Shown: positions 47,001-59,940 of the stretch, one piece after another
Position numbering within the stretch: position 1 is the first letter of the stretch
How the letters are laid out: each line of letters starts with the position of its first letter
Notes under the pieces: model-generated
Told to the model about the DNA's origin: nothing
Databases searched by the model: none
The model's input: the letters and a program-made list of their open reading frames with translations, nothing else
Assembly: GCA_003255025.1 (NCBI GenBank)
Contig: QANY01013423.1
Coordinates: forward strand, 1,105,779-1,169,778
Direction: 5' to 3'
Source: Datisca glomerata
Lineage: Eukaryota > Streptophyta > Magnoliopsida > Cucurbitales > Datiscaceae
DNA: 64,000 nt
Made by a program: the position numbers and the translations under genes

Positions 47001-47079
47001 TGTTATTGTTATGAAGGCAGCGTCAGATCATAACCTGGCTGATCCTTTTACCAAAATATTTTCATGCGAAGTCATTTGA
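44001..47079 (+). pseudogene. family X copy II pol: protease, integrase, RT, RNase H (broken)
   Basis: Protease: WILDSGVTNHVYSS (44070-44110). Pre-integrase and integrase: LELVDSDACGPINVQARG, FIDDYFRYGYT and LRSNRGGEY at 44660-44885. The last has Asn where integrases carry their second catalytic Asp. RT: RPIGCKWIFKKK and TYKARLVAKGYT (45680-45780), and a damaged active box LDVDDILLIEND near 46145. RNase H: its C-terminus ASDHNLADPFTKIF at 47010-47065, followed by stop and polypurine tract. Many stops, for example after YT in AKGYT. Gene order protease-integrase-RT-RNase H is the copia order. Confidence 0.8.
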
Positions 47080-47142
47080 TGATCATGTGCGAAATATGAG
47101 ATTGAGAGAGATGCTGCATTTACTTGTAGGGAAAGTGAGAGT

Positions 47143-49261
47143 TGTTGGGCATAATGTCCTTAAAGCATTTGTTTAGACAATTTTAATATGAAATTACATT
47201 TTTATTATGATTATTCTTTTAAATTATTGTTGAATAACATATATATATATATATATATTCCATATTCATTAATGAGACTATAATCTTATAAAAGTACGAG
47301 ATGATTAAGAGATAAATAATATAAAATAGTCCGTAACATATTAAAGTATGAATCTCTAATGAATGATTGCTAGTACAATTCACTATGCATTACGAATGCA
47401 TGTGATCTTGATCCGGATCATCGATGTGGATAGACATTTTAGTGAAAATACTTTATATAAGTACCTTATATGGGACAAGACCGATGTTGATTAATATATT
47501 TATTAACTTATCGTATATCATAAAGATTTAATACACATCAAAGCCGATGATCATATGTAGATCAGTTTAAATCCTGAGTAGTCATGAAATCCTATGCGTG
47601 TCTACTGGGTTTTTTGATTCACTCGTTAAAGTTTGTTTGTAAAACAGACTAATGACTTTTATTTTGAAGATTCAGTGCTATGGATGAACATGATCTTACA
47701 AGATTTAGAATACAAACTTTTCTAATTGATCGTATATTGGTTCTTTTAAGTGTTAATTCTGGAACTGAATAGTTATTGAGCTCAAATTTATAATATGATT
47801 ATAAATTGACCTTTCACTAGTGAATGATGGTACTTAAGGATCAATAAGTAATTAGAAGGGTAAAGTAGTAATTTTGACCAGCTCTAATTTATGAACCAAT
47901 AATTGGAGGACAGAACTATATGAAGTGATTATATTAATGGACTACACGAGAATACTCTGCACAAATATTTTGTAATTACTAAGAGTGCAATTTCATATTT
48001 ATAGTGGAGTAATAATATAATTAATAAATAAGATTATTTAATTAAAGAGTTTAATTAATAACTTAGTTTATTGGAGCTTAAAATAATATGTCCATGATCT
48101 CCGAGTCACCTCTGTACTATACAGTTTAGGATGTGAATATTTTAGGACATGAGAAAATGACTAGCTTGCATAAAGAATTAAATTTCTGGGGTAAGTATAT
48201 AATTATGTGATATTAATTAATTAAGAATTAAGTAATAATATTATTTATTATAATTTCAGAAATTATAAATAAATAATAATATCAATTAATTTAATGTTGA
48301 TCGATTAGTGAGACAAAATATTTGATTTATGAGAATAAATAGTATTAAATCATTATGAGATAATGGTTTAATTTGGTTTGTCTAAATTATTAATTAACAG
48401 ATAAAATAATTATTTAAGAGATCAGATAAGTTAATTTTGAATTAACTAATATTTATATATTTATCTGATTCATATAAATAATAAATTGTATGATAATTGT
48501 CACGTGGCATATTAGACTGCCACATGTCAGTCTCTAATTTTTGAATCCGAGATTGATATGAGTTATTATAATGCCACGTGACACTACAGTAACATGTGGT
48601 ACACTGTAGTGCCACACAACACACTGCAATGTCATGTGGCACTACAATGTCGGCTCAATTGTAGTGGATCGTACTGCAATGACACATTTGTAATTAGTTT
48701 ATTATTTTATAAATCCCAAAAAATCTGATGAGTCTTGACCTAGAAGATAAATGTAGATATTGTTCTATTGGCCTCAAAGGGTGTGCAACTATGTGATTAA
48801 AGTTTAATAAAAAGCTCTGTGAGTTTTTCTAATTTTCTCTCAGAGTTGTCTCACAATAGTCATTCTCCAAAATTTTTAGATCTCATGTGTTGAGTACATC
48901 TAGAGACATAAATGTATCTTTGATTTATTCTACATGCCCACACACGTTCTAGTGTGTTTGAAGATTGGTTTGGAAGATCTTAGTGTGGATCTCACTGTCT
49001 GTTGTTCGTGAGATTACAAGTTCGTGGTTTGCAAAAATGCTTGATAAGACTACAAGAGGTATAACTCTTATATTTATATGGATTTGATTTAATGTATAGA
49101 TATATAATAGATCTGATGAGAAAAAATGTTTTTTTCATTATAAAGTTTAAAAGTTTTTTGGAAACCGTAACATCGTAATTATTTTTGTTTTCAATCGATA
49201 AAGTTAAAAAAAAAATAAAACCACCACGTCTCCATCGCACGATATGCTGCCGATTCCAACA
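47143..49261 (+). repeat. 3' LTR of family X copy II
   Basis: 2119 bp, TGTTGGGCATAATGTCC to GATTCCAACA. It is preceded by the purine-rich AGGGAAAGTGAGAG. The palindromic repeat cluster at 48560-48660 is longer than in the 5' LTR, so the two LTRs of this one element differ in repeat number. Confidence 0.88.
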
Positions 49262-52200
49262 TCCACGTGATATCCCATCATATTGGAGTGGAAGATCGTT
49301 CAAATCACGTGCCTTAGGGAATCATGCTCCCCTAGTCTTAGCCTCTCTCAATGTCTCAACCTGAACATGTATAGGGATAGCGAATAAAGACATGTGAAAA
49401 TGCAAATCAACTCTCAGGTCTCGTTTAACGGTCATAATAATATTAGATAATATTATGTACCGTGAATTGAACAATATTGTATAAGGTTAGATAGTAGCGT
49501 GCAATGTTTAATGTTGCATCAATTAAAAAATTACATTACATATACAATATTTGACACATCATAATAGTGAAAAAACTATTCATCATAAATTTGATTCACA
49601 AAAGTCTATTAAGAGCTAATTAAGATGTTATTTTATATTTTTAATTTTAAACTGAATTATATCGCTCATGCTAAAAAAATGTAATAGCAAAATTAAATTC
49701 ATCCGGTCAATAATAACAGTAGCTAGGATACTTAAAAAAGATAAAGAATTTTACAAATACTTGCGTGGATAAACTGCCAGTGAGTACTAAGTTTTCTATG
49801 CACATATTGTAATCGACAGTAATAAAGAAATCAACAAACAGATAATTATGATTAAAGTTTGTTCAGTTTAAAATTATTAGAGCCAGTTTGAGAATCTCGG
49901 TGTTGCTAATAATCTTGTGAAGATCTTTTGGGTGGTTAAATTTGTTATGAATTACCTACTTTTCACTTTCTAGGAATTGCAACTGGATAGTCTTGTCAAT
50001 GGGAAAGAAAAATCTAAACAATAAGTATTTACAAGTTGCATTTAGAATGACAAGCTAATGTTAATTATAAACAAAAGGGAATAGATTCAGAAAAGAGAAC
50101 CCATTTCTGGGGTTGTGTTATGCATTTGGACGAATTTGGAATGTCCTTTCCAGATTTATATACCAAACCCAGCTTTTCATAAGCACTCTAGATGGGTCCA
50201 CAGCTACAAGTTGCAAATCCAAACTATTCCAAACCCTTCTATGTATTACATAATACCATTTATTGCTGAAAAGAAATCCTTGAAACGGCCGAAAGTTTTT
50301 GCCTTGATGGGTCCATCTGATGATGGTCAAGCACTCTTAAGTCCGAGTTTGGCCGCACAACCTATGTCAAGCCATGATATCACATATTATGTGGCTTATT
50401 ATTGTGCTCAACTTGCGTCACGTGCATGATTGGTATCTTAATGCCTTTCACATCATCATGTATCATGTATGGTATACCTGTGATTAGCATGAGATATTAC
50501 GTAAGAAAATGCCAAAAACTAGACCATTATTCATCTTATATAACTAAATGCATGTTTAACTATCTATATATTCACAGTTTTGCCAGAAATTAGAATTTCA
50601 ATGAATCCTAATGAGTCTATTCACCTTAGAATTGCTCAAGAAGCATAACCGCAAGAACAGCTTCTAGTAGTTATTATCAATATCACAATGCGAATGAAGG
50701 AAGAAGGGTTATATGTTAAAAGCTTACAACATTAGGATTTATATGGGACAACATAACCTTGGAGAAAAGAGAAATTTTTTTTTTGTCAAAATTACATTAT
50801 TACAAATTCTAAGGGGAATGAGAGAATATGACTTGAACGTACAACCTCTAAGGTATGATCCTCTAAAATATGAGTGTGAGGGTTTAACCAACTACGCAAA
50901 CAAACCAACTTGTAAAAAAAGCTTTTCAATAAAGCTAATGTAAACTATTTTTAGCAACCATGAAGTCGGGAGAGTGCTACATGAGAGGAGGCCCAAATAC
51001 AAATGGTTGAGAGCGCTTAGGCATGTAAGAGTAGTAGTTGATTGGCGACTAACCCAAGCCCAAGCCCAAATTCATTTTCTAATAAGAGCTTTTATAACGG
51101 GTAAAATCGTTTAACAAAAGCACAATTATTCAATGTAAATCCAGCACAACGTGTAAAAAAGGTGCAATTTGCAATGTTTTCACTTGCCACAGTGCTTAAA
51201 ACCTGGATATTTCTAATTCTGATACGCCTCAAGCTCCTACAACTATGAGAATTCCTCATTTACCCCTTTTTCTGGACGATGACAAGAACTGTTGATTTCA
51301 AATGGCAAGAAAAATGGTGCTGCGGAGTGTTGACTCATACCCAAGATCAGCTATCAAAGTAAATCCACTGCCTTATGTCCCCTAAAATTAACTAAAGAGT
51401 TGGTAGATTTTCACACAGCTGACGTCGAAATTTATATTTACTAGTTCAATCGGAATAAATGGGCTGGTGGCAGATTTCCTCTTTACCGCACTTCTGAATT
51501 TTCCAATGGACTGTACGTCAAGTGAACCAATTATGTCTTAATCCCATTCTTAATGTGTTGAAATCTAAACTCAAACGGTCATTTGTTTTTGCTGAGTCAT
51601 GTTTCAGTAAGTCTTTGTGTTGAACAATTATTATGTAGCCATATTGCAGATTGTTAGGAATTTGTCTTTCATTTTCTTAGGCGATGAAGTAGTTCCATAA
51701 GAATAGGAGTTTGTTAAGTCTTGTTGTTCAGTCTGCTGGAGCTCTTGTTGAGTCTGTAATCACCTGCAGATAGGTGCTGTAGCTGTTTTTATTATCAATT
51801 CAATCAGCAATTTTCTTCTTCGTTCTCTCTTAGGGGTTCTCTCCTAGGGGACGTTTAATGAGGTCATGTTTAGTTAAATACCTGTTTTTATTAGAGTGCG
51901 TTTGGTGTAAGGTTTACTGAGCATTTTACCTAGAATGTTAGGCAATCTTACCCTTGTTTGGAATCTAATATGGAATAAGTTTTTGTTAAAAATAGTGCAT
52001 TTGCATTATATGATTAAATGAAAATAATAATAATACAACAATTCTGTAAAAATATTAATTACAATAGATAAATAACATAGTTATGAATAATAATGTAAAA
52101 AAATATAAATAAAGTAAATATCAACGTTAACTAAAGCGGATTGAGTAACAATATAATGAGAAATCAAACCAAGTCATATTTGCACAGTTTCCTTAAAACA
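49262..52200. other. intergenic region without a supported gene
   Basis: AT-rich sequence with no recognised domain in any frame. At about 51650-51830 a stretch ending in CAATTCAATCAGCAATTTTC looks like the end of a decayed LTR. From about 51890 a segment with GAGTGCGTTTGGT resembles ends of small non-autonomous transposons. Neither could be bounded. Confidence 0.4.
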
Positions 52201-52925
52201 GTTACGTCATCACACTTGTGATACTAAAGTTGATAACGGCGTCTGTTTTTCAAGATAAAATAGTTTGAGGCAGCTGAAGAGTACTCAACTTCACTATCTT
52301 GATTGAACTGACTTGTCAGAATTTTACTACTAGAGTATCAACACAAAACAAGACTTGGATTGGAAAATCAAACCATCAACAGAACTAGAAATAAATCTAA
52401 CTGGACCGAACCAAAAATTGAACCGGGACTGAACCGAAAACCGAACCAAGAAAACTTGAAGAAACACTAGAAAAAACATGGATATCAAGAATTGAGAGAA
52501 AAATAGAGCTAGAATGTTTATTTGGTGTGTAAAATGAGGATGAGAAAGTCTCATTTTATACTACTCATGAGGAGATGTATCATAAAGGGTATTTAACCCA
52601 TTAAAAGATCATTTAACCAAAATTAAGTCCAAAAATGTTTTTTCCTTCAAATTGCAAAATAAAAAATGTTTTGGCCTTAAACTATAAAGAATATTTCATA
52701 TTTTATGACATTTGAGCTCCCTATGAGAAAGAAAATAAATATGGAGCAAACGACAGCCCATTGGCCCATATAGAAGTGGCCCATATAGAGCATCTCTATA
52801 TATACCACTCTAATATTTTCTCAATTTCCAAAGTAGAATTTCTATAATTCCCACCTATTTTTTCATTCTCATTTAACTCATTTTGGGAGATAATTTTCCA
52901 TTTATCCCAAAACTAATTTTGACAA
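52200..52925 (-). repeat. probable 3' LTR of the interrupted copia element
   Basis: Placed by position just beyond the 3' non-coding block. On the minus strand it has a TATA-like GGTATATATAGAGATGC, followed by a pyrimidine-rich CTCTATTTTTCTCTC and a GGTTCGGTTTTCGGTTC stretch. No partner LTR is visible in the window, so both ends are estimates. Confidence 0.4.
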
Positions 52926-53546
52926 ATTAATAGTCGATTTCGATGTACTCGAGGAGGATAACTCAAAAATCTGAAAACCTTACATTTTTATGTAATGAAA
53001 ATCGACAACCAACAACACGACAGACATGGTGATAGAATTCTACGTTCCGAAACCTACATAGGATAGGTTGGTTTCACCCTTTGAACCTTCCCCTTTGTAA
53101 GTATGTTTGCTTTACTAGATAACTAATAGACACAATGTCTTTGAACTATTCACCATTTTGTGTAAATGATGGCTTATTACATACATGAGTCATCCCTGAC
53201 ATAGTTCAGTTCTCATGATTATGTTTGTTTTAGCCATGAACATCATCATGGTTCTATAAGAGTTTCTAAAGAATTGTACCCTTACAATTCCTATAGAAGC
53301 GGCCCCACTTCACTCTCATATAGGTGATCTCATAATTTAAGAGTAAACCCAATTTTCTGACACATAAGAATCATTAAAAGCCCAGCTTAACCTGATCTCA
53401 ATGGGTATCATTGTTTTCATTATATGAATGGATAGGAAAAATCCCCACAGTGGTCCAGCTAAGTTTATACAATTAGGTTGTCCTTTTAAACCTAGATCTT
53501 GGATCTCCAGTCAACTAGGTTGAGTTTTTTTTGTGACAACTTATTT

Positions 53547-53683
53547 TTACATGGTCTTTAGTCTCATTCCCATCGATGACTTTTCAACTAATACTCTATT
53601 TAACACTTTAGTTAACAGATCTGCATTGTTATCATTTGACTTCACATAGTCAATAGTGATAGTATATGTCAAGAGTAGTTGTT

Positions 53684-53738
<55 letters not shown>

Positions 53739-56700
53739 TTGTGCCTTTCTAATAGCAATTTGACTATCCAATAACAATTTGGTGGCACAGGCTTTGTCCA
53801 TCTAGGAATATCTTCTAGAAAGTGGTGTAGCTATTCACCTTCATCCCCACGATTGTCCAAAGTTATAAGCTCATATTTCACAGTGGATCTAACTATAACA
53901 GTCTGTTTTGAAGATTTCTATGCTACATCAACACATTCTAGTGTGAAAATATACCCACTTATAGATTTCGTATCTTTATTATCAAATATCCAATTTGCAT
54001 CAATATATCCTTCTAGGACCGCTGGATATCTTGAATAATATAGTTCATAACTCCGAGTATGTCATAACTACCTCAGTACTCTTACAATGACTTTCCAATG
54101 TCCAGCTCTAAGATTACTCGTGAATCTATTTAGTTTACTTACTATATAGGCTATATCAGGTCTTGTACAGCTCATCAAATACATCAGACTACCTATCACT
54201 CTAGAGTATTCTACTTGAGAGATATTTTCACATTTATTCTTAGACAAATGTACACTTGAATCCATCAATTTTTTTCATTCACTAGTGTCATCTTTGCTAA
54301 ATTTTCCAAGATTAGAATCTACATAATGAGACTGAACTTAAAATAAGTCTATCTGATGTTCTTTTGATTTTTTTCCAATATAACATATGCAAGTCCCATG
54401 TCCTTCATATCAAATCTAGATTTTAACGTCTTTCATAGATTTGATCATCTTATCATTACTCACAATGATAAGCATGCCATCAACATACAAACACACAATG
54501 ACATATCCATTTTATGTATCTTTAACATAGATACATTTATCACACTCATTGATTTTGAATTTAATTGATATCATGTGACTATCAAATTTATTATGCCATT
54601 GTTTTGGTGCTTGTTTCAAGCCATATGATGATTTGACTAATGTACAGACTTTCTTTCCTTGTCTAGGAGCGGAAAACCTTTCTGGTTGTTCCATGTAAAG
54701 TTTTTCCTCTAAATCTCCATTTAGAAAGGTTGTTTTCACATCAATTTGATGTACTTCAGGATTTCGCAAAGCTGCAATTGCAAGTACCATTATAATGGAG
54801 TTTATTCTCGACACCGAAGAATATGTATCAAAATAATCAAGACCTTCCTTCTATCTGTAGTCTTTAATTACAAGTCTATCATTGTATTTATTAATTGATC
54901 CATCGGCTTTCATTTTTTGTTTGAAAATCCATTTGAAACCCAAAGGTTTATAACCATGTGGAAGATCCACTAGTTTCCAAGTATGATTTTACAAAATGGA
55001 ATTAATTTCACTCTTAATGACCTCTTTCTAAAAAGGACATTCATTGAAGTTTACAGCTTCATTGAAAGTTCTTGGTTCACTTTCAATTATATAGATTAGA
55101 AAATCAGAACTAAAAAACTTTTATGTCCTAGCTCTTTTACTCATTCTAAGTTCTACCTCGACTTATTCATCTTGTTCCTCACTATCTTTTTCATCAATAG
55201 TTTTCAAAAAGTCTTTTTGAAGATCTAGACTCTTCTTTGGATTTGTAAGGAAATACATGTTCAAAGAATGATGCATTCATAGACTCCATTATCACGCTAT
55301 TGTGAATCTCAGGATTGTTAGATTCGTACACAAGGAACTGATATGCACTACTCTTATTTGTATAACCATTGAAAATGAAATCTACAGTTATTGGTCTTAT
55401 CTTCACATTTTTTGGGTGTAGGTACCATTACTTTAGCGAGGTATCCCCACATTCGTAAGTATTTATATGTAGGTTTTCTACATTTCCATAACCCATATGG
55501 GGTCTTATCCTTTTTCTTTTGTTTTTATTTAAAAGATAGTTAATTGTCAAAATGCCTTCTCCCCACATATTCTGAGGTAATCCACAACTCATTAACAATG
55601 CATTTACCATTTCTTTCAAGGTACGGTTTTGCGCTCAGCAACACCATTGGACTGGGGTGAATAAGGTGTTGTGGTTTCATGTATAATCTCATGTTGAGCA
55701 CAAATATCAACAAACTGCGGTTGATACTCACAAACTCGATCACTTATTAGTACCTTAATTTTCCTTTTCAGTTGATTCTCAACTTCATTATAGAAAATGA
55801 ATTTATCTATAGCTTGATCCTTGCTCTTTAGCAAATATATGTAACAATATTTTATGCTATCATCAACAAAAGTAATAAAATACTCATTATCACCTCTTGT
55901 TTGTACAAATTTTAAATCACATATATTACTGTGAATTAAATCAAGTGGTTCGGTATTTCTTTCAACACTTTAGAATGGTGACCTCGTTAATTTTGCCTCA
56001 CCACAAGTTTCATACTTGTGATTTGAATCAATATGAAATGTAGGTAAATGATCCAAGTTAATTAATTTACAAAAGGTATCATAATTAACATGATCTAGTC
56101 TACCATGCCATAAATTAGAAGGCTCAAGCAAGTAAGTAGAAGAACTAGCTTTATTCAAAATCATTACATTGAGTTTAAACATTCCGTCACTCATATAACC
56201 CTTACCAACATACATTCTGCTCTTAGACATAATAATTTTATTTGACTCAAATACCATACAAAATCCATGATTATTCAGCAGTGAACCAGACACAATGTTC
56301 TTCCCGATTTCAGGTACATACAATACATTGTTCAGAGTCAATTCCTTCCCAGAAGTCATTTTCAAAACTACTTTTCCTTGGCCTTTGATATCAGAGGTGG
56401 CCGAATTCCCCATGAACAGCTTCTCTCCATGCTCAATAGCTTCAAAGGTAGAGAACATCCCGTAATCAGAACACATATGACGGGTAGCTCCAATTTCAAT
56501 CCACCATTCCTTTGGATTTGATCCAACCATGTTGACATCAGTGATCACTATTGAGAGGTTGATATCAGAAACGTCTCGAGCAATATTCTCAATCACATTA
56601 GCCTCCTTGTTTCTCTTAGACACTTTACACTCATAATATTTGTGACCCAACTTGTCACAATAGTAGCACTTGCCGTGAAACTTCAGCTTCTTAGAAACCC

Positions 56701-57543
56701 CTCCTTTAGGTCCCAACTTGTTTGGACCATTCCCTTTGTTGTTGGTCTTCTTGGTTTTAGAACTTTGACCATGCTCGACAATGTTAGCCTTTGTTGTAGC
56801 AATATGGTTTGGCCCTCTTCTTTTGGATAACCTATTATCTTCTTCTATTCAAGATCGAATAATAAGATCATCGATACTCATTTCCGTTTATTCATGCTTG
56901 AGATAATTCTTGAAATCCTTTCAAGCAAGAGACAATTTCTCAATAATACAAGTCACTTGAAATGATTCACTAAGCATCATTCTCTCAGTATGAATCTCGT
57001 GCATGAAAATTTATAGTTCTTGCACTTGACTGATCACTGTTTTAGAATCCCCCATTTTAAACTCCAGAAAGCGGGCCACGATAAATTTCTCGACGCCCAT
57101 ATCCTCAGTCTTGTACTTTTGTTCAAGAGATTCATATAGCTTCTTTGCTATTTTCTTATCAGAATAAACATTATACAAGAAATTAGCAAGACCATTCATT
57201 ATGTAATTCCTACATAAATAATTAGAATGTTTCCAAGCATCAATAACACTAATCGCTTAGAAATCATGCTCATCGTCATTGAGCTTAGGAGCTTCTTTAG
57301 TCAAACATTTTGCCAGATTCACCGTGGTCAGGTAAAAGAGCATCTTTTGAAATTCAGAGCGTTAATTTTCTCAAGTTTCTCTCCATGAGAAATAGGCATA
57401 TGCATCGGTGCCATACGGGCCACAAGGGTTACAACAGGATTATGCACACCCATGTTTGGCATTTAAGCCCCAACAGTAGGGTTCTGCCCTTGGCTTTCAG
57501 CAACATGGTTCACCACAACATTGTTGTTGGATTTAGTTACCAT
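53547..57543 (-). pseudogene. copia gag-pol of the interrupted element (broken)
   Basis: ATG at 57543 opens gag (MVTKSNNNVVVNHVAESQG). The zinc knuckle CYYCDKLGHKYYEC lies in the longest open piece (55970-56716, 248 residues). The same piece includes the protease site, which reads WWIEIGATRHMC where D-T/S-G-A is usual, and the pre-integrase segment NLWHGRLDHVN. Integrase follows (55616-55900, with [12 protein letters not shown] and [15 protein letters not shown]), then RT (54512-54814, with IDVKTTFLNGDLEEKLYMEQ). The RT active box reads LYVDGML in place of YVDDML. RNase H ends with NNADLLTKVLNRVL (53547-53801). Stops in gag and RT confirm it is dead. Confidence 0.85.
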
Positions 57544-57772
57544 ATTTCATTATCTGAAATATAAACCATAAGTGTATCAAAACTTTGAAAATTATGTTAT
57601 TTTCTCGAAGACAAAAATATGTTAATTTTCCAAATATTTTCGAAAACAAACCAAATAGTTCTTTTACAGATAACTGTCAAGGTGAACATGTGGGGTTCTA
57701 AGACCCAATCCAGGATCAACCCTTTTAACAGTATTCAGTTCCCAGGTAATTAGAGGGACAAGTCTTCTTAAA

Positions 57773-59911
57773 TGTTAGAATTCGCAGCGACGTGCGGCGG
57801 AAGGCGTGGTGATGTTTTAAAAATATTTATAAAATAGTAAACGATCACATCGTCACAGATCCCAAATATGAATATTTTTTGATTGAAAAATACTTTTTTA
57901 GATCGGATCCATTATATATTTATATATTAAATCATAGACATACATGAATATAATATATACCTCTCGAGTCTAATCAAGCGTCCTTGCAATATAGTGATCT
58001 TGCTATCCCATAAACGATAAACTTCGAGATCCCCACCACGATCTTCCGAGCTAATCATCAAATATACTAGGACATGTGCGGATACGTAAAATATACCAAT
58101 AACATTTTTCTGATTTTAAATGTACTCAGCACATGGGATCAAGAGATTTTCTGAAAGATTAATTTGTGAGACAAAACTCTGATTGAAAAATAATTAAAAG
58201 TTCTTCATAGAACTTTTTGATTAACTTTTAATCTGAGAGAGTTTCACCCCTGATTGCAACTGTCTTGTTAGCACACTGAAGCCAGTAGAATAATATCAAT
58301 ATATTTTCTAGATAACGATATATCCGATTTTTTGGGATTTACATAAAATAATTTTTTTTTACAAATGTGCAATTGAAGTGGCACCCACTACAATTGTATA
58401 ACAATGTAGTGTCACACGGCACTGTAGTGTGCCGTGAGGAGTCACACTGCCTCATGGCACTGTAGTTTCACGGCACCACTGTAGTGTCATGAGGCACTAC
58501 AGTGTCACGTCCCACTCTAGTGCCACGTTGCACTACAGTAGTCCATGTCAATCTCTCATTCAAAATTAATGATTGACACGTGGTAATTTCTGTAAATTTA
58601 TTATTTATTTTAATCAAATAAATATCTAGATATTAGTTAAATCAAAATAAATTTATCTGATCTCTCAATCAATTATCTTACTTGTTAATTAACAGAGTAA
58701 ATAACTCAAATCAAATTATTATCTCATAATTATTTAATATTATTTAATTTTATAAATCAAATATTATGTCTCCCTTATTGATCAACACAAAATTAATCAA
58801 TAAAATTATATTAAATACTTTAATTAAATAATTCTTAATTAATTAATTACATATAATTATCTCATTATTATATATTTAACCCAGAAATTTAATTCCTATC
58901 AGAAGTTAGGCATTTTCTCATGTCTTGAAATATTCATATCCTAAACTATGTAATACAGAGGTAACTTGGGGACCATAGACCCATAATTCTAATCTTCAAT
59001 AAATCATATTATTAATTCAATTTTTTAATAAATAATCTTATTTGTTAATTCTATTATTACTCATCTATAAATATGAAATTGCATTCTTAGAGATTATAAA
59101 ACATATTTACAGAGTATTTTCGTGTAGTCCATTGATATAATCATTTCATGTAGTATTGTCCTCTAATTATTAGTTCGTAAATTAGAGCTGATCAAAATTA
59201 CTATTTTACCCTTCTAGTTACCTTTTGATCCTTAAGTACAACTAATTAGTGAATGATCAATTTATAATCATATTATAAATTTGAGCTCAACAACTATTAA
59301 GTTTTAAAATTAACACATAATGGAACAAATATACGATCCGTTAGGAAAGCTTGGATTTCAAATGTTATAAGCTCATGTTCCCAGCCATCCATGTCACTGA
59401 ATCTATAAAATAAAAGTCACTAGCCTGTTTTACAAACATACCTTAACAAGTGAATCAAAAGATCCAGTAGACATGCATAGGAATTCATGACTACTCAGAA
59501 TTGATATGTATTAATTTTTTATGATAAACGACAAGTTAATAAAGATATTAATCCATATCGAACATATCATATATAATCTTATTATAAAAAAGTATTTTCA
59601 CTAAGATATCTATCCACATCAATGATCCTGATCTGGATCACATGCATTCATAATGCTTAATGAACCGTACAAGCAATCATTCATTAAAGATTCCATATTT
59701 AATATGATGCTGACAATTTCATTCATTATCTATGACCTTAATCCTCTCGTACTTATATCAGATCATAGTATTATTAATGAATATAGAATTTTCAGATATT
59801 TACATAAATCATTTAACAATAATTTAAAAGACAATTATACGAAAAATATAATTGCATTAAATTTCATATTAAAATGTCAAAACACATGCTTAGAGGGCAC
59901 TACGCCCAACA
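57773..59911 (-). repeat. 3' LTR of family X copy III
   Basis: 2139 bp, starting TGTTAGAATTCGCAGCG and ending ACTACGCCCAACA. At about 58372-58545 it holds the longest palindromic CACTGTAGTG / GTGCCAC cluster of the three copies. Next to it, 59912-59940 is the reversed polypurine tract and pol end. Confidence 0.88.
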
Positions 59912-59940
59912 ATCACCCACTTACCCTAAAGAAAATGTGA

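Larger units (their letters stand above)
39562..49261 (+). mobile_element. copia family X, copy II, both LTRs present
   Basis: 5' LTR 39562-41648, primer-binding site from 41651, leader to about 43440, gag and pol remnants 43490-47079, polypurine tract about 47127-47141, 3' LTR 47143-49261. Both LTRs start TGTTGGGCATA and end GATTCCAACA. Flanking pentamers (CCTAT left, TCCAC right) do not match, so either the duplication has decayed or the ends come from recombined copies. All reading frames are broken. This copy sets the reference order for the family. Confidence 0.85.
52200..57772 (-). mobile_element. copia element of another family, interrupted by family X copy III
   Basis: Left to right on the plus strand: a probable 3' LTR (about 52200-52925), a conserved 3' non-coding block (about 52930-53540), gag-pol on the minus strand (53547-57543), and part of the 5' leader (57544-57772). 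There family X copy III begins abruptly, so the rest of the leader and the 5' LTR should lie beyond copy III, outside the window. The 3' block contains CCACAGTGGTCCAGCTAAG, a kind of sequence that recurs downstream of RNase H in many plant copia elements. LTR ends were not resolved. Confidence 0.7.

Noticed and set aside
50100..50600. Overlapping frames on both strands near 50.1-50.6 kb as host genes
   Set aside because: No domain, no consistent splice signals, and both strands are open only because of local composition.
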